A stretch of DNA of 35,998 nucleotides from Bacteroidales bacterium (GTDB lineage: Bacteria; Bacteroidota; Bacteroidia; Bacteroidales; Marinilabiliaceae), in NCBI GenBank assembly GCA_022361295.1, contig JAKSBD010000461.1, forward strand, positions 1-35,998, in the 5' to 3' direction. The position numbers were made by a program, and so were the translations under genes. The notes under the pieces are model-generated. The model searched no databases. It was not told the DNA's origin and saw nothing but the letters and a program-made list of their open reading frames with translations. Within the stretch, counting starts at the first letter, position 1, and each line of letters opens with the position of its first letter. Below are positions 8,878 to 16,961 of this stretch, one piece after another.

Positions 8878-9178
8878 CTCAGAATCAGAATTTTCGATTT
8901 TTGCAAATTTGCGTAATATCGGTCTGCGAATTTAACGAATTAAAAGGTGAAAGCCGACAGGAAAAATGTTAATCCCAAATTTGTCATTTGCGAAATACTT
9001 AAAGGTAATTCAATACGCAGGTTTCAGTATAGTCAAGCTTATTTACTCGTTAATTACTAAAAATAAAACACTTGAACAGATATTTTAGAGTGAATTATTG
9101 GCTGGACAAATAATAAGCTCTATCTTTGCAGCCGCAAAACGAGTTTTTGCAATTGTTTAATTATTAAAACGTAATACT
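8878..9178. other. Divergent intergenic region between dnaE and rpsP
   Basis: This 301-bp stretch holds no gene that I can see. It contains the rpsP promoter (9098-9128) and two short palindromes on the dnaE side: GCAAATTTGC (8903-8912) and CAAATTTG (8976-8983). They could be operator-like but are too short and AT-rich to call. Confidence 0.5.
9098..9128 (+). promoter_or_regulatory. Promoter of rpsP
   Basis: TTG (9098-9100), a 20-bp spacer and TATCTTTG (9121-9128) make a near-ideal Bacteroidota housekeeping promoter (TTG, about 20 bp, TAnnTTTG). It lies 51 bp upstream of the rpsP ATG. Confidence 0.8.
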
Positions 9179-9748
9179 ATGCCTGTAAAAATTAGACTGG
9201 CACGTCATGGACGTAAAAGGTATGCCTACTACCACATTGTAGTAGCCGATAGCAGATCACCACGTGATGGTAAGTTCATTGAAAGAATTGGTTCTTACAA
9301 CCCGAACACAAATCCTGCTACAATCAATTTGAACTTTGACAAAGCCCTTACATGGTTAGACAAAGGTGCTCAGCCAACTGACACTGCTCGCGCGATTTTA
9401 TCGTACAAAGGTGTGATGATGAAGAAGCACTTATTGGAAGGTGTTAAGAAAGGTGCTTTTGATGAGGCAGAAGCTGAAAAGCGTTACAACGCTTGGCTAA
9501 CTGAAAAAGAAGGTAAGATTCAAGCTAAGAAAGATCAATTAGCAGGTGCTAAAGCTGACGCTACTAAAGAGCGTTTAGATCAGGAAGCTAAGATCAACAC
9601 AGAAAGAGCTGAAGCTCTTGCTGCTAAGAAAGCTGAATTAGCTGCTGAAGCTGAGGCTGCTGCCAAAGCTGCTGCTGCAGAAGCTGCAGGTGAAGAAGAA
9701 GCTCCTGAAGGAACAGAAGAAGCTCCTGAAGCTCCGGCTGCTGAGTAA
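9179..9748 (+). CDS. rpsP: 30S ribosomal protein S16 with long Ala/Glu-rich tail
   Basis: Residues 1-80 are a canonical S16 ([51 protein letters not shown]), a small-subunit assembly protein. The total length of 189 aa is roughly double that of E. coli S16. The additional C-terminal part (about 105-189) is dominated by Ala, Glu and Lys, is predicted helical, and ends in an acidic Pro/Ala/Glu stretch. Extended S16 proteins are typical of Bacteroidota; the tail's function is unknown to me. It has its own promoter upstream and a strong terminator downstream, so it appears monocistronic here, although rimM-rpsP linkage is common in other phyla (rimM lies 10 kb away at 19794). Confidence 0.96.
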   Translation: MPVKIRLARHGRKRYAYYHIVVADSRSPRDGKFIERIGSYNPNTNPATINLNFDKALTWLDKGAQPTDTARAILSYKGVMMKKHLLEGVKKGAFDEAEAEKRYNAWLTEKEGKIQAKKDQLAGAKADATKERLDQEAKINTERAEALAAKKAELAAEAEAAAKAAAAEAAGEEEAPEGTEEAPEAPAAE

Positions 9749-9776
9749 TTCAGTCCGATCTTTTTTTTTTTTTTTT

Positions 9777-9812
9777 AAAGAGACTATCCGTAAAGGATGG
9801 TCTCTTTTTTTT
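9777..9812 (+). terminator. Intrinsic terminator after rpsP
   Basis: AAAGAGACTATCC (9777-9789) pairs with GGATGGTCTCTTT (9795-9807) with a single T-G wobble, followed by a T-run to 9812. Immediately upstream lies an uninterrupted run of 16 T residues (9761-9776). Confidence 0.9.
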
Positions 9813-9900
9813 ATAAGAATGCCGATTAGATTTTTTTATGTGAAAACCAGGCCTGACATGAAACGCTATATCAGATAGGTCATTGATTAAATGTTATTGT

Positions 9901-10098
9901 GAACATCCATCCCAAACCGGATGGAACTTAAAAGCTCCTTCGAATATCCATCCCAAAACGGATGAGAACTTAAATGCTCCTTCGAACATCCATCCCAAAC
10001 AAGATGGAACTTAAAAGCTTCTTCGAACATCCATCCCAAACCGGATGAGAACTTAGAAGCTCATTCGAACATCCATCTCAGGCAAGGTAGAACTCAGG
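9901..10098. repeat. Tandem array of 41/42-bp hairpin repeats
   Basis: There are four full units and one degenerate partial unit, at 9901-9941, 9942-9983, 9984-10024, 10025-10066 and 10067-10098. Each begins GAAyATCCATCcCAAA and ends near CTTCTTC/CTCCTTC. Units alternate between 41 bp (containing GATGGAACTT) and 42 bp (GATGAGAACTT), so the higher-order period is 83 bp. Each full unit carries an internal inverted repeat, for example TCCATCC (9906-9912) with GGATGGA (9919-9925) around CAAACC. The mixed 41/42 spacing breaks any reading frame, so the array is non-coding. There are no unique spacers, so it is not CRISPR. Confidence 0.85.
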
Positions 10099-10130
10099 AA
10101 ATGCACTAAGGCCTGTAAGCCAAATCAATA

Positions 10131-10736
10131 TTATAACAGCACACCCCAAAATACGACAATACCTCCAAGCAAGTATCCGCAATGCACCTGTGCCGGTGTA
10201 TGAGCGTTAAGGTATAAGCGAGAGCTTCCTAATAAGCCTGATATCAGCAGAATAAAGGAGAATATCATCCAGGCATCGATCCCAAATCGAATAGAAAGGG
10301 CAAGTACAGCACCTGTTAAACCGCCTATGCCAATCATGTGCATGCTAATTTTCCAGAAAAAGGTGATGGCTAATGCTATGGCAATAACCAGAATTGTCGC
10401 CAACATAAAACCTTTAATAAAAGAAGGCACAACCGGAATACGATTCAAAAGAAAAAAGCCCAGTAAATAAAAGAATCCTGTAAAAACGGTGGGAATAATG
10501 CGTTCTTTTCGCTCTTTCATATAAACACTCTTAATAACGCCCAATAACATAAAAAGAGGCATTAATGTTAAAGGCAAAACACAAGTGCTTAAAAACACAA
10601 TAAGATAAACCAGCCGTTGATGATCAATAGGCAGATAAGTTAAATGTCCTCCTATATTAAATATTAAAAACAAACCCAATGTAGGGATAAGCATTGGATG
10701 AAAAATGGTTGATAATACTCTGGAAACTATCTGCAT
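10131..10736 (-). CDS. PAP2-like integral membrane protein
   Basis: This is a roughly 201-aa protein with about six hydrophobic segments. Three spaced motifs resemble the PAP2 acid-phosphatase signature: KERKERIIP (compare K-x6-RP), ISMHMIG (compare PSGH) and SRLYLNAHTPAQVHCGY (compare SR-x5-H-x3-D). Second-motif Gly and third-motif Asp are replaced, so the site is degenerate, and phosphatase activity on lipid or isoprenoid pyrophosphates is plausible but unproven. I chose the ATG at 10736; the in-frame TTG at 10745 abuts a terminator-like hairpin. It follows rpoN on the same strand, with that hairpin between them. Confidence 0.7.
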   Translation of the reverse strand: MQIVSRVLSTIFHPMLIPTLGLFLIFNIGGHLTYLPIDHQRLVYLIVFLSTCVLPLTLMPLFMLLGVIKSVYMKERKERIIPTVFTGFFYLLGFFLLNRIPVVPSFIKGFMLATILVIAIALAITFFWKISMHMIGIGGLTGAVLALSIRFGIDAWMIFSFILLISGLLGSSRLYLNAHTPAQVHCGYLLGGIVVFWGVLL

Positions 10737-10750
10737 ATTATTCAATAAAA

Positions 10751-10770
10751 AGCCGGTTTGTAAACCGGCT
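10751..10770 (-). terminator. Hairpin between rpoN and the PAP2-like gene
   Basis: AGCCGGTTT (10751-10759) and AAACCGGCT (10762-10770) form a perfect 9-bp stem, with AAAA at 10747-10750 giving a short U-tract on the minus strand. It ends rpoN transcription at least partly. Because it sits only 14 bp before the next ATG, it could also act as an attenuator (inference). Confidence 0.65.
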
Positions 10771-10775
10771 GTTAT

Positions 10776-12224
10776 TTAAAGTTCTTTTCTTAACCTGGCT
10801 ACAGGAATATTTAACTGCTCCCGATATTTGGCAACTGTACGCCGGGCAATATTGTATGATTTCTCCTTAAGAATAGCCGCCAGCTTATCGTCAGTTAACG
10901 GCTTTCGTTTATCCTCATTGGAAATACATTCTTCCAAAATCTTTTTAATCTCACGCGTACTCACTTCCTCTCCCGATTCAGTTTGCATACCTTCCGAGAA
11001 GAAATATTTTAAAGCAAAAATACCAAAGTGTGTTTGAATGTATTTACTGTTCGAAACACGTGAGATGGTCGAGATATCCAGGTTTGTACGTTCGGCAATA
11101 TCCTTCAGAATCATCGGTTTCATTTTGGTTTCATCACCCTCGATAAAGTAATCGTGCTGGTAATCCAAAATAGAATTCATTACAGTCATCAGTGTATTCT
11201 GACGTTGCTTAATGGCATCGATAAACCATATGGCCAAATCAAGCTTTTGCTTCACAAACATCACTGCATCCTTCTTATCCTGTGTCTGATTCTTTTTATT
11301 GGCACTATAGTCTTCCAACATATCAGAGTACGTATTGCTGATTCGCAACTCAGGTACATTACGGTTATTCAGACTTAACTGGAACTGTTCATCCTCAATC
11401 TCCAGAATAAAATCAGGTATTATATGCTGAACAGTCTTGCTCATCGGGTTACTGTATGAGCTTCCCGGTTTAGGATTTAATTTTAAAATCTCACTTAGTG
11501 CATCTTTCAGCTCTTCCTCATCAATATGAAGACGCTTGCTTATCTTATCGTAATGCTTACGCGTAAATTCTTCAAAATGATATTTCAATACCTGGAAGGC
11601 GTTCTCAACATCCGGGAACGATCGATCTTTACGTTGAATTTGTAACAACAAGCACTCCTGAAGGTCCCGTGCAGCAACTCCGGCAGGATCAAAATCCTGC
11701 ACTATTTCAAGTACGTCAAGCGCCTCGCGCTCATCCACTTCAATGTTCTGAGCAAAAGCCAAATCATCAATAATCTCATCCACCTCACGACGCAGGTAAC
11801 CATCTTCATCAACATTCCCAATAATGTATTCGGCAATATTGCGCTGTCTGTCGGTGAGTATGCGTAGGCCCAACTGGCCAATCAAATGCTCATGAAAAGT
11901 AGCTCCTGTTGAAAACGGTATATCTTCGTGTTTATCGTCTTTGGAAAAGTTACGTGCCTGTAACTTATAGGCAGGAATGTCTTCGTTATTGATATATTCA
12001 TCAATAGACAGTTCATCACGCTCTACCTCTGGTTCAGAAGTTTCCGGCTCGTCTTTATCAGGGTCCGGCTGTTCGCGTTCGAGCTCCAGAATCGGATTTT
12101 CTTCCAATTCTTTTTTAATGCGCTGCTCCAATTGTGCTGTTGGTATCTCCAACAATTTAATCACCTGTATTTGAAGTGGTGATAATTTTTGTAGTAGCTT
12201 TTGTTGTAAACTCTGTTTTAACAT
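10776..12224 (-). CDS. rpoN: RNA polymerase sigma-54 factor
   Basis: This 482-aa sigma-54 directs RNA polymerase to -24/-12 promoters and depends on AAA+ activators. Region I is the Gln/Leu-rich MLKQSLQQKLLQKLSPLQIQ, followed by an acidic region II (residues about 45-75). The core-binding and HTH domains come next, and the diagnostic RpoN box ARRTVAKYR lies at 460-468, near the C-terminus LNIPVARLRKEL. No sigma-54 activator is encoded in this window. The gene lies 195 bp downstream of asnS and is separated from it by a terminator. A possible minus-strand -7 element TAATTTTG is at 12291-12298, without a convincing -33 box. Confidence 0.97.
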   Translation of the reverse strand: MLKQSLQQKLLQKLSPLQIQVIKLLEIPTAQLEQRIKKELEENPILELEREQPDPDKDEPETSEPEVERDELSIDEYINNEDIPAYKLQARNFSKDDKHEDIPFSTGATFHEHLIGQLGLRILTDRQRNIAEYIIGNVDEDGYLRREVDEIIDDLAFAQNIEVDEREALDVLEIVQDFDPAGVAARDLQECLLLQIQRKDRSFPDVENAFQVLKYHFEEFTRKHYDKISKRLHIDEEELKDALSEILKLNPKPGSSYSNPMSKTVQHIIPDFILEIEDEQFQLSLNNRNVPELRISNTYSDMLEDYSANKKNQTQDKKDAVMFVKQKLDLAIWFIDAIKQRQNTLMTVMNSILDYQHDYFIEGDETKMKPMILKDIAERTNLDISTISRVSNSKYIQTHFGIFALKYFFSEGMQTESGEEVSTREIKKILEECISNEDKRKPLTDDKLAAILKEKSYNIARRTVAKYREQLNIPVARLRKEL

Positions 12225-12365
12225 CCCTATCGTTTCAATCTTTTCATTCCTGTATCGACTTCACGTTTTGAAACTATCGTGTGTCTCGAACAAAATTAAG
12301 ATTTATTAATCAAAACAGTAAGAAGCAGCGTTATTTTTGACGAATAATATGGCTTAAGACGAAAA

Positions 12366-12392
12366 ATGCCGGTTTTCAATGAAAACCGGCAT
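12366..12392 (-). terminator. Intrinsic terminator after asnS
   Basis: ATGCCGGTTTTC (12366-12377) pairs perfectly with GAAAACCGGCAT (12381-12392) around a 3-nt loop. The A-run at 12362-12366 gives the minus-strand U-tract. It lies 28 bp after the asnS stop codon. Confidence 0.88.
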
Positions 12393-12419
12393 CTTAATAT
12401 AATTAAGTTTCTACCTGGC

Positions 12420-13868
12420 TTAAAATTCAGCTGTTTTAGGTGCGCGAGGGAAAGGAATTACGTCGCGGATGTTACCCATACCTGTCACAAACAACATTAA
12501 TCGTTCGAAACCAAGACCGAATCCACTATGAACAACCGAACCAAAACGGCGCGTATCTAAATACCACCACATTTCTTCAGCAGGTACATCCATCTCCTTC
12601 ATTCGAGTAACCAGTTTATCGTAATCTTCTTCACGTTGCGAACCACCAATAATCTCACCAATCTGAGGGAACAATACATCCATGGCACGAACCGTTTTTC
12701 CATCATCATTTTGCTTCATATAGAACGCTTTGATGTCTTTTGGATAGTCAGTTAAGATCACAGGCTTTTTATAGTGCTTCTCAACTAAGTAACGCTCATG
12801 CTCCGATTGTAAATCACTACCGAAGCCATCAATCGGATATTTGAATTTACCTTTTTTGTTTGGCTTAGAGTTTCTCAACACTTCAATAGCCTCCGTATAT
12901 GGCAGTCGGATAAAATCATTGGCTAATACAAACTGAAGTTTTTCAACTAACTCCATTGAACGCTCATCAGCTTTCTTGTTCTTCTCCTCATCCTGAAGAC
13001 GCTTGCTTAAGAACTTCAGATCATCCATGCAGTTATCAAGTGCGTAGTTGATCAGATATTTCAAGAACTCCTCTGCTAAATCCATGTTGTCATCCAGATC
13101 ATAAAAAGCCATCTCCGGTTCTATCATCCAGAATTCAGCCAGGTGACGTGAAGTATTAGAATTCTCGGCACGGAATGTCGGTCCGAAAGTGTAAATCTCA
13201 CCCATTGCCAAAGCTGCCAACTCACCTTCCAACTGTCCTGAAACAGTCAGGTTAGTTGCTTTACCAAAGAAGTCTTGCGAATAATCAATCTCTCCTTCTT
13301 CGGTGCGCGGCATATTATCGTAGTCTAAAGTGGTTACTTTAAACATTTCACCGGCTCCTTCTGCATCAGATGCTGTGATAATTGGTGTATGAATGTTGAT
13401 AAAGCCTTTTTTGGTATAGAATTCATGCACAGCAAAAATCATGGCGTGACGGATACGTGCAATAGCTCCAAAAGTATTAGTACGATAACGAAGGTGAGCG
13501 TTTTCACGCAAAAACTCAAGCGTATGCTTTTTAGGTTGAATAGGATATTTTTCAGGATCACAATCTCCCATCACCTCAATTTCCTTCGCATGAATCTCAA
13601 CACTTTGTCCGCTACCTGCTGACTCTGTAATCTCACCGTTGATAGATACAGCAGCGCCGGTAGTAATGCGCTTTAACAACTCCTCATCAAAGTTTGGCAC
13701 ATCAACCACTACCTGTATATTATGAATGCATGACCCGTCATTTAAAGCAATAAAATTAACTTGTTTATTACCTCGCTTGGTTCTTACCCAACCTTTCACA
13801 TTTGCTTGAGTACCATATTCGATACTTTTCAACAGCTCTACAATTTTTGTTCGACGAATCTGTTCCAT
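12420..13868 (-). CDS. asnS: Asparaginyl-tRNA synthetase
   Basis: This 482-aa class IIb aminoacyl-tRNA synthetase charges tRNA-Asn with asparagine. The N-terminal OB anticodon-binding domain is visible in [20 protein letters not shown]. Class II motif 2 is in [20 protein letters not shown] and motif 3 in [20 protein letters not shown] (449-468). Length is normal for the family. Presence of AsnRS implies direct Asn-tRNA formation. It has its own promoter (13895-13923) and terminator. Confidence 0.98.
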   Translation of the reverse strand: MEQIRRTKIVELLKSIEYGTQANVKGWVRTKRGNKQVNFIALNDGSCIHNIQVVVDVPNFDEELLKRITTGAAVSINGEITESAGSGQSVEIHAKEIEVMGDCDPEKYPIQPKKHTLEFLRENAHLRYRTNTFGAIARIRHAMIFAVHEFYTKKGFINIHTPIITASDAEGAGEMFKVTTLDYDNMPRTEEGEIDYSQDFFGKATNLTVSGQLEGELAALAMGEIYTFGPTFRAENSNTSRHLAEFWMIEPEMAFYDLDDNMDLAEEFLKYLINYALDNCMDDLKFLSKRLQDEEKNKKADERSMELVEKLQFVLANDFIRLPYTEAIEVLRNSKPNKKGKFKYPIDGFGSDLQSEHERYLVEKHYKKPVILTDYPKDIKAFYMKQNDDGKTVRAMDVLFPQIGEIIGGSQREEDYDKLVTRMKEMDVPAEEMWWYLDTRRFGSVVHSGFGLGFERLMLFVTGMGNIRDVIPFPRAPKTAEF

Positions 13869-13894
13869 TTTATTTCTATTTAATTTCAGGATTG

Positions 13895-13923
13895 CAAAAT
13901 TAATGATTTGTTTTTATTGACAA
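13895..13923 (-). promoter_or_regulatory. Promoter of asnS
   Basis: On the minus strand TAATTTTG (13895-13902) fits TAnnTTTG, and TTG (13921-13923) sits 18 bp upstream. The -7 box is 26 bp from the asnS ATG, implying a short leader. Confidence 0.55.
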
Positions 13924-13980
13924 CTAACTCATTGATTAAATGCAAGTGAATTACTCGTTTTTCTATCAATTTTATATAAA

Positions 13981-14009
13981 AAAAGGTGACTCGCAGCGAA
14001 TCACCTTTT
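13981..14009 (-). terminator. Intrinsic terminator after the secreted protein gene
   Basis: AAAAGGTGA (13981-13989) pairs with TCACCTTTT (14001-14009), with the inner TCG/CGA able to extend the stem. The preceding A-run (13977-13984) forms the minus-strand U-tract. Confidence 0.82.
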
Positions 14010-14028
14010 ATTATCTGAATTACTCAGT

Positions 14029-14814
14029 TTATTTTTTTGTGAATCGCTCCATTTTATTGTCATAATTAATGTAGTAACGGCCTTTTTCAATTCCCGCTAC
14101 ATTAACTTCTGAACCATAACCTTTAAATACAATTCCACCATACTCATCATATATTTCATATAATGTAGGAGAAGAGAAGGTTAATTTATCAACCACCTTA
14201 TTCGGTCCGTAAGTTACTTCTGCTTTTGTAGAAATACTCTTAACCTCATCAGAGTAACGCGGCTTATTGCGATAATCAATCTGCTTAACACGGAATTTGT
14301 TTTCACCACTATGCAACCTTACAGTCACTTCGTAAGAATTCGTTTGAATGGCACCCTTTCCTTCAACTTCACCAACTTTCACCCATTTATTCCAGCGGTA
14401 TTGCTCCACAATAAATGGTAATGAACCAGACTCCTTTGAAGTTTCCCAGCTAAGCTTATCATTAGTGACATTGATATTACCAACTTCGAATGTAGCTCTA
14501 GGATTCAATACTTCAGGATTTAGTACTTTAGGCTCACATCCGTCTTTGTATTTAATTTCAACAATCAGTGCCTCACCAATAACAAATTGGTAAACACCCA
14601 AGTCAATTTCAAAAGCACTGGAGTTAATTTCATCTGTAGTCGTCTGACCATTCACGGTCACCTCGTAAACGCAAAAACCCACACCGGAAGCGGCAAATGG
14701 ATTCTTTACATACAGGTTTTCTCCCTGAAATGTACCTCTAAGCTCAATCTCACCTGCTTGAGCACTCATTATGGTTAAAACCGTGGCAAAGAATAAAAGA
14801 AATATCCGTTTCAT
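14029..14814 (-). CDS. Secreted protein with T9SS-like C-terminal sorting domain
   Basis: This is a 261-aa protein with a clear signal peptide (MKRIFLLFFATVLTIMSAQA). The first half (about 21-105) resembles a beta-rich surface domain with a FCVYEVTVNGQTT segment and one Cys pair candidate. Residues about 110-200 look fibronectin/Ig-like (WNKWVKVGEVEGKG, FRVKQIDYRNKPRYSDEVKS). The last 55 residues resemble a short type A type IX secretion sorting domain: LYEIYDEYGGIVFKGYG, then a Gly-x-Tyr turn in GIEKGRYYINYDN, ending in FTKK. T9SS export is therefore inferred; no T9SS component gene is in the window. Function is unknown. Confidence 0.7.
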   Translation of the reverse strand: MKRIFLLFFATVLTIMSAQAGEIELRGTFQGENLYVKNPFAASGVGFCVYEVTVNGQTTTDEINSSAFEIDLGVYQFVIGEALIVEIKYKDGCEPKVLNPEVLNPRATFEVGNINVTNDKLSWETSKESGSLPFIVEQYRWNKWVKVGEVEGKGAIQTNSYEVTVRLHSGENKFRVKQIDYRNKPRYSDEVKSISTKAEVTYGPNKVVDKLTFSSPTLYEIYDEYGGIVFKGYGSEVNVAGIEKGRYYINYDNKMERFTKK

Positions 14815-14944
14815 TTAGGCTAGACTCAGTTAGTTAATTTTTGAGAAACGCAATTTATAAAAATAGACCCACATAGCAAAAAAATCATTCCTAACAGACA
14901 AAAAAATCCATGACTGGCTGTATTTCTTTGATTAAAAAACGATT

Positions 14945-16810
14945 CTAAACAGGATCTACCCAGTCTCCATGTTCTTTTATTAGCTGAATTAACTCTTCCA
15001 CTGCCTCCTCACGCGGCAGGTTTCGCTTTATTAAATCACGTTTTTTAAACAAGCTAACGGTTGCGGGCCCTGAACCTATGTATCCATAGTCAGCATCGGC
15101 CATTTCACCCACGCCATTCACAACACATCCCATAACAGCAACTTTTAACCCTTTCAGGTGAGAAGTACGTGCTTTTACCTGCTTTGTTGTTTCCTGCAAG
15201 TCAAATAAAGTACGACCGCATCCCGGACAGGAGATAAACTCCGTTTTTGTGAAACGAACCCTTGATGATTGAAGAATTTCAAAAGCTGTAGTGAGAACAT
15301 CTGAATGTGATAATCGGCCTTCGTTTTCAAGGTAAATACCATCTGCAAATCCATCCAAAAACAAAATGCCCGCATCAGCAGCTGATCTAATCTGAAAATC
15401 CTCAGCTTCATCTTCCGAATATCGATTATGCAAAACCACCGGATGGGTTAAACCTGCTTCATTCATCCTGAAGATAAAAGCTCTCTGCTCAACAGGCGCG
15501 TTAATATGGCTTGACTGAAGCAGTATAACAACATTTTTATCCTCTCTCAGTTTGTTTATAACATCAACATTTAACTCCTCATAAGAGATTGACAAAAAAC
15601 ATATTGACGGTAAATCTTCCGTTTCAAGAAATTCAATGCTATTTAAAACGGGATAGGTTTTTCCTGATGTATTTCCCGTCTTCCAGCCGGCAAATGGAAT
15701 GATGTAGTGTTGATAATGATTTTTAACATCCTCCGGCAATTCAATAAATGAATAGTCGGCCTTAAGCTTTTCTCCCTTTACAAATCGATCTGTAGCATCA
15801 GCAATGACAACTGCTGTATTATCACCACCAATATTTAAAACAGCATGTGTCTTCCTTCGGTTGTACTCAAAAGGAGTGAAACCGGCAGTAGCTACACTTT
15901 CTATCTTTTTATGTCCATCGCGCGCTTTTATATAATCTACAAGCTTGGTAGCAACGGGAACCTCTTTTTCCGGGTCTTCAGTTAAGGACACACGAATAGT
16001 ATCACCCAAACCATCAACCAACAAGGCACCGGTTCCTACAGCAGATTTTATACGACCTTCATCTTCACTTCCTGCTTCAGTAACACCCAAATGCAGCGGG
16101 TAATTCATCCCTTCCTTCTTCATGGCAACAACCAATAAGCGCACTGTATGAACCATAATACGGGTATTGCTGGCTTTAATACTCAAAACAATATCTTTAA
16201 AATCCAGCTCTTCGCACATACGAAGGTATTCCATACAGGCTTCAACCATGCCTTGTGGTGTATCACCATAGCGGCTCATAATTCGATCGGACAATGAACC
16301 ATGATTTGTTCCAACCCGAATAGCTGTACCATATTGCTTACAAACATTAATAAAGGAACTAAGCTTTTCTTTGGCCAACTTAAGTTCTTCATCATACTGC
16401 TCATCAGTATAGTCGAGCATAAACTTTTTTGCTCCACCGGAAAAATTGCCCGGATTAATACGAACCTTCTCAACATTGGACGCTGCAACTTTAGCTGCAT
16501 TTGGATTAAAGTGAATGTCGGCCACCAATGGGGCCTCATAGCCTTTATCGCGAATAATCTTTTTAATGTTTTCAAGGTTATGCGCTTCACTGCGTCCCTG
16601 TGTTGTAATACGAACTATATCTGCACCTTCATCCAGAATACTCATCACCTGAGCTGCCGTTGCCTCAGCGTCCATAGAATTGGTGGTGGTCATTGATTGT
16701 ATCTGAACAGGACTATCTCCGCCAATAGCAGCAGACCCAACGTCCACTTTTCGTGTAGGATTCCGATGATAGTTGAATAAATCTTCGCAGTATAATGGTT
16801 CTTTTGACAT
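14945..16810 (-). CDS. ispG: 4-hydroxy-3-methylbut-2-enyl diphosphate synthase, long form
   Basis: IspG (GcpE) converts MEcPP to HMBPP in the non-mevalonate isoprenoid pathway using a [4Fe-4S] cluster. From the ATG at 16810 the protein has 621 aa. This is the long form with an inserted domain between the TIM barrel and the Fe-S domain, as in Bacteroidota, Chlamydiae and plants. The barrel starts with the substrate-binding GGDSPVQIQSMTTTNSMDAE region. Cluster ligands are Cys528 and Cys531 (SCPGC) and Cys562 (GCVVNGVGE), with the nearby Glu569. An 11-residue extension from a TTG at 16843 is unlikely because that TTG lies inside the predicted -7 box. Confidence 0.96.
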   Translation of the reverse strand: MSKEPLYCEDLFNYHRNPTRKVDVGSAAIGGDSPVQIQSMTTTNSMDAEATAAQVMSILDEGADIVRITTQGRSEAHNLENIKKIIRDKGYEAPLVADIHFNPNAAKVAASNVEKVRINPGNFSGGAKKFMLDYTDEQYDEELKLAKEKLSSFINVCKQYGTAIRVGTNHGSLSDRIMSRYGDTPQGMVEACMEYLRMCEELDFKDIVLSIKASNTRIMVHTVRLLVVAMKKEGMNYPLHLGVTEAGSEDEGRIKSAVGTGALLVDGLGDTIRVSLTEDPEKEVPVATKLVDYIKARDGHKKIESVATAGFTPFEYNRRKTHAVLNIGGDNTAVVIADATDRFVKGEKLKADYSFIELPEDVKNHYQHYIIPFAGWKTGNTSGKTYPVLNSIEFLETEDLPSICFLSISYEELNVDVINKLREDKNVVILLQSSHINAPVEQRAFIFRMNEAGLTHPVVLHNRYSEDEAEDFQIRSAADAGILFLDGFADGIYLENEGRLSHSDVLTTAFEILQSSRVRFTKTEFISCPGCGRTLFDLQETTKQVKARTSHLKGLKVAVMGCVVNGVGEMADADYGYIGSGPATVSLFKKRDLIKRNLPREEAVEELIQLIKEHGDWVDPV

Positions 16811-16840
16811 TGCTCTTTTTCTAGGTTCAAAGAATAAATG

Positions 16841-16874
16841 CAAAAATAGATATTAATGTTCATTTTAAGCCCAA
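16841..16874 (-). promoter_or_regulatory. Promoter of ispG
   Basis: On the minus strand TATTTTTG (16841-16848) matches TAnnTTTG, with TTG (16872-16874) 23 bp upstream. It lies 31 bp from the ATG at 16810 and supports that start. Confidence 0.55.
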
Positions 16875-16933
16875 TGCTTATGTTATTGACAACAGCTTTT
16901 TTGTCTTTACTTTTATTTGGCCGAGTTAATTGA

Positions 16934-16941
16934 TACTTTTG
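16934..16941 (+). promoter_or_regulatory. Candidate -7 element for the gldA-like gene
   Basis: TACTTTTG matches TAnnTTTG and is 21 bp from the ATG at 16962. The -33 spacing is not convincing. It diverges from the ispG promoter. Confidence 0.45.
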
Positions 16942-16961
16942 ATTTCTAAATCTGTTCTATT

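Noticed and set aside
9901-10098. CRISPR array
   Set aside because: Units are contiguous tandem repeats of 41/42 bp without unique spacers, and no cas genes are in the window.
16811-16843. 11-residue N-terminal extension of IspG from a TTG
   Set aside because: The TTG is part of the predicted TATTTTTG promoter element; the ATG at 16810 is adequate.
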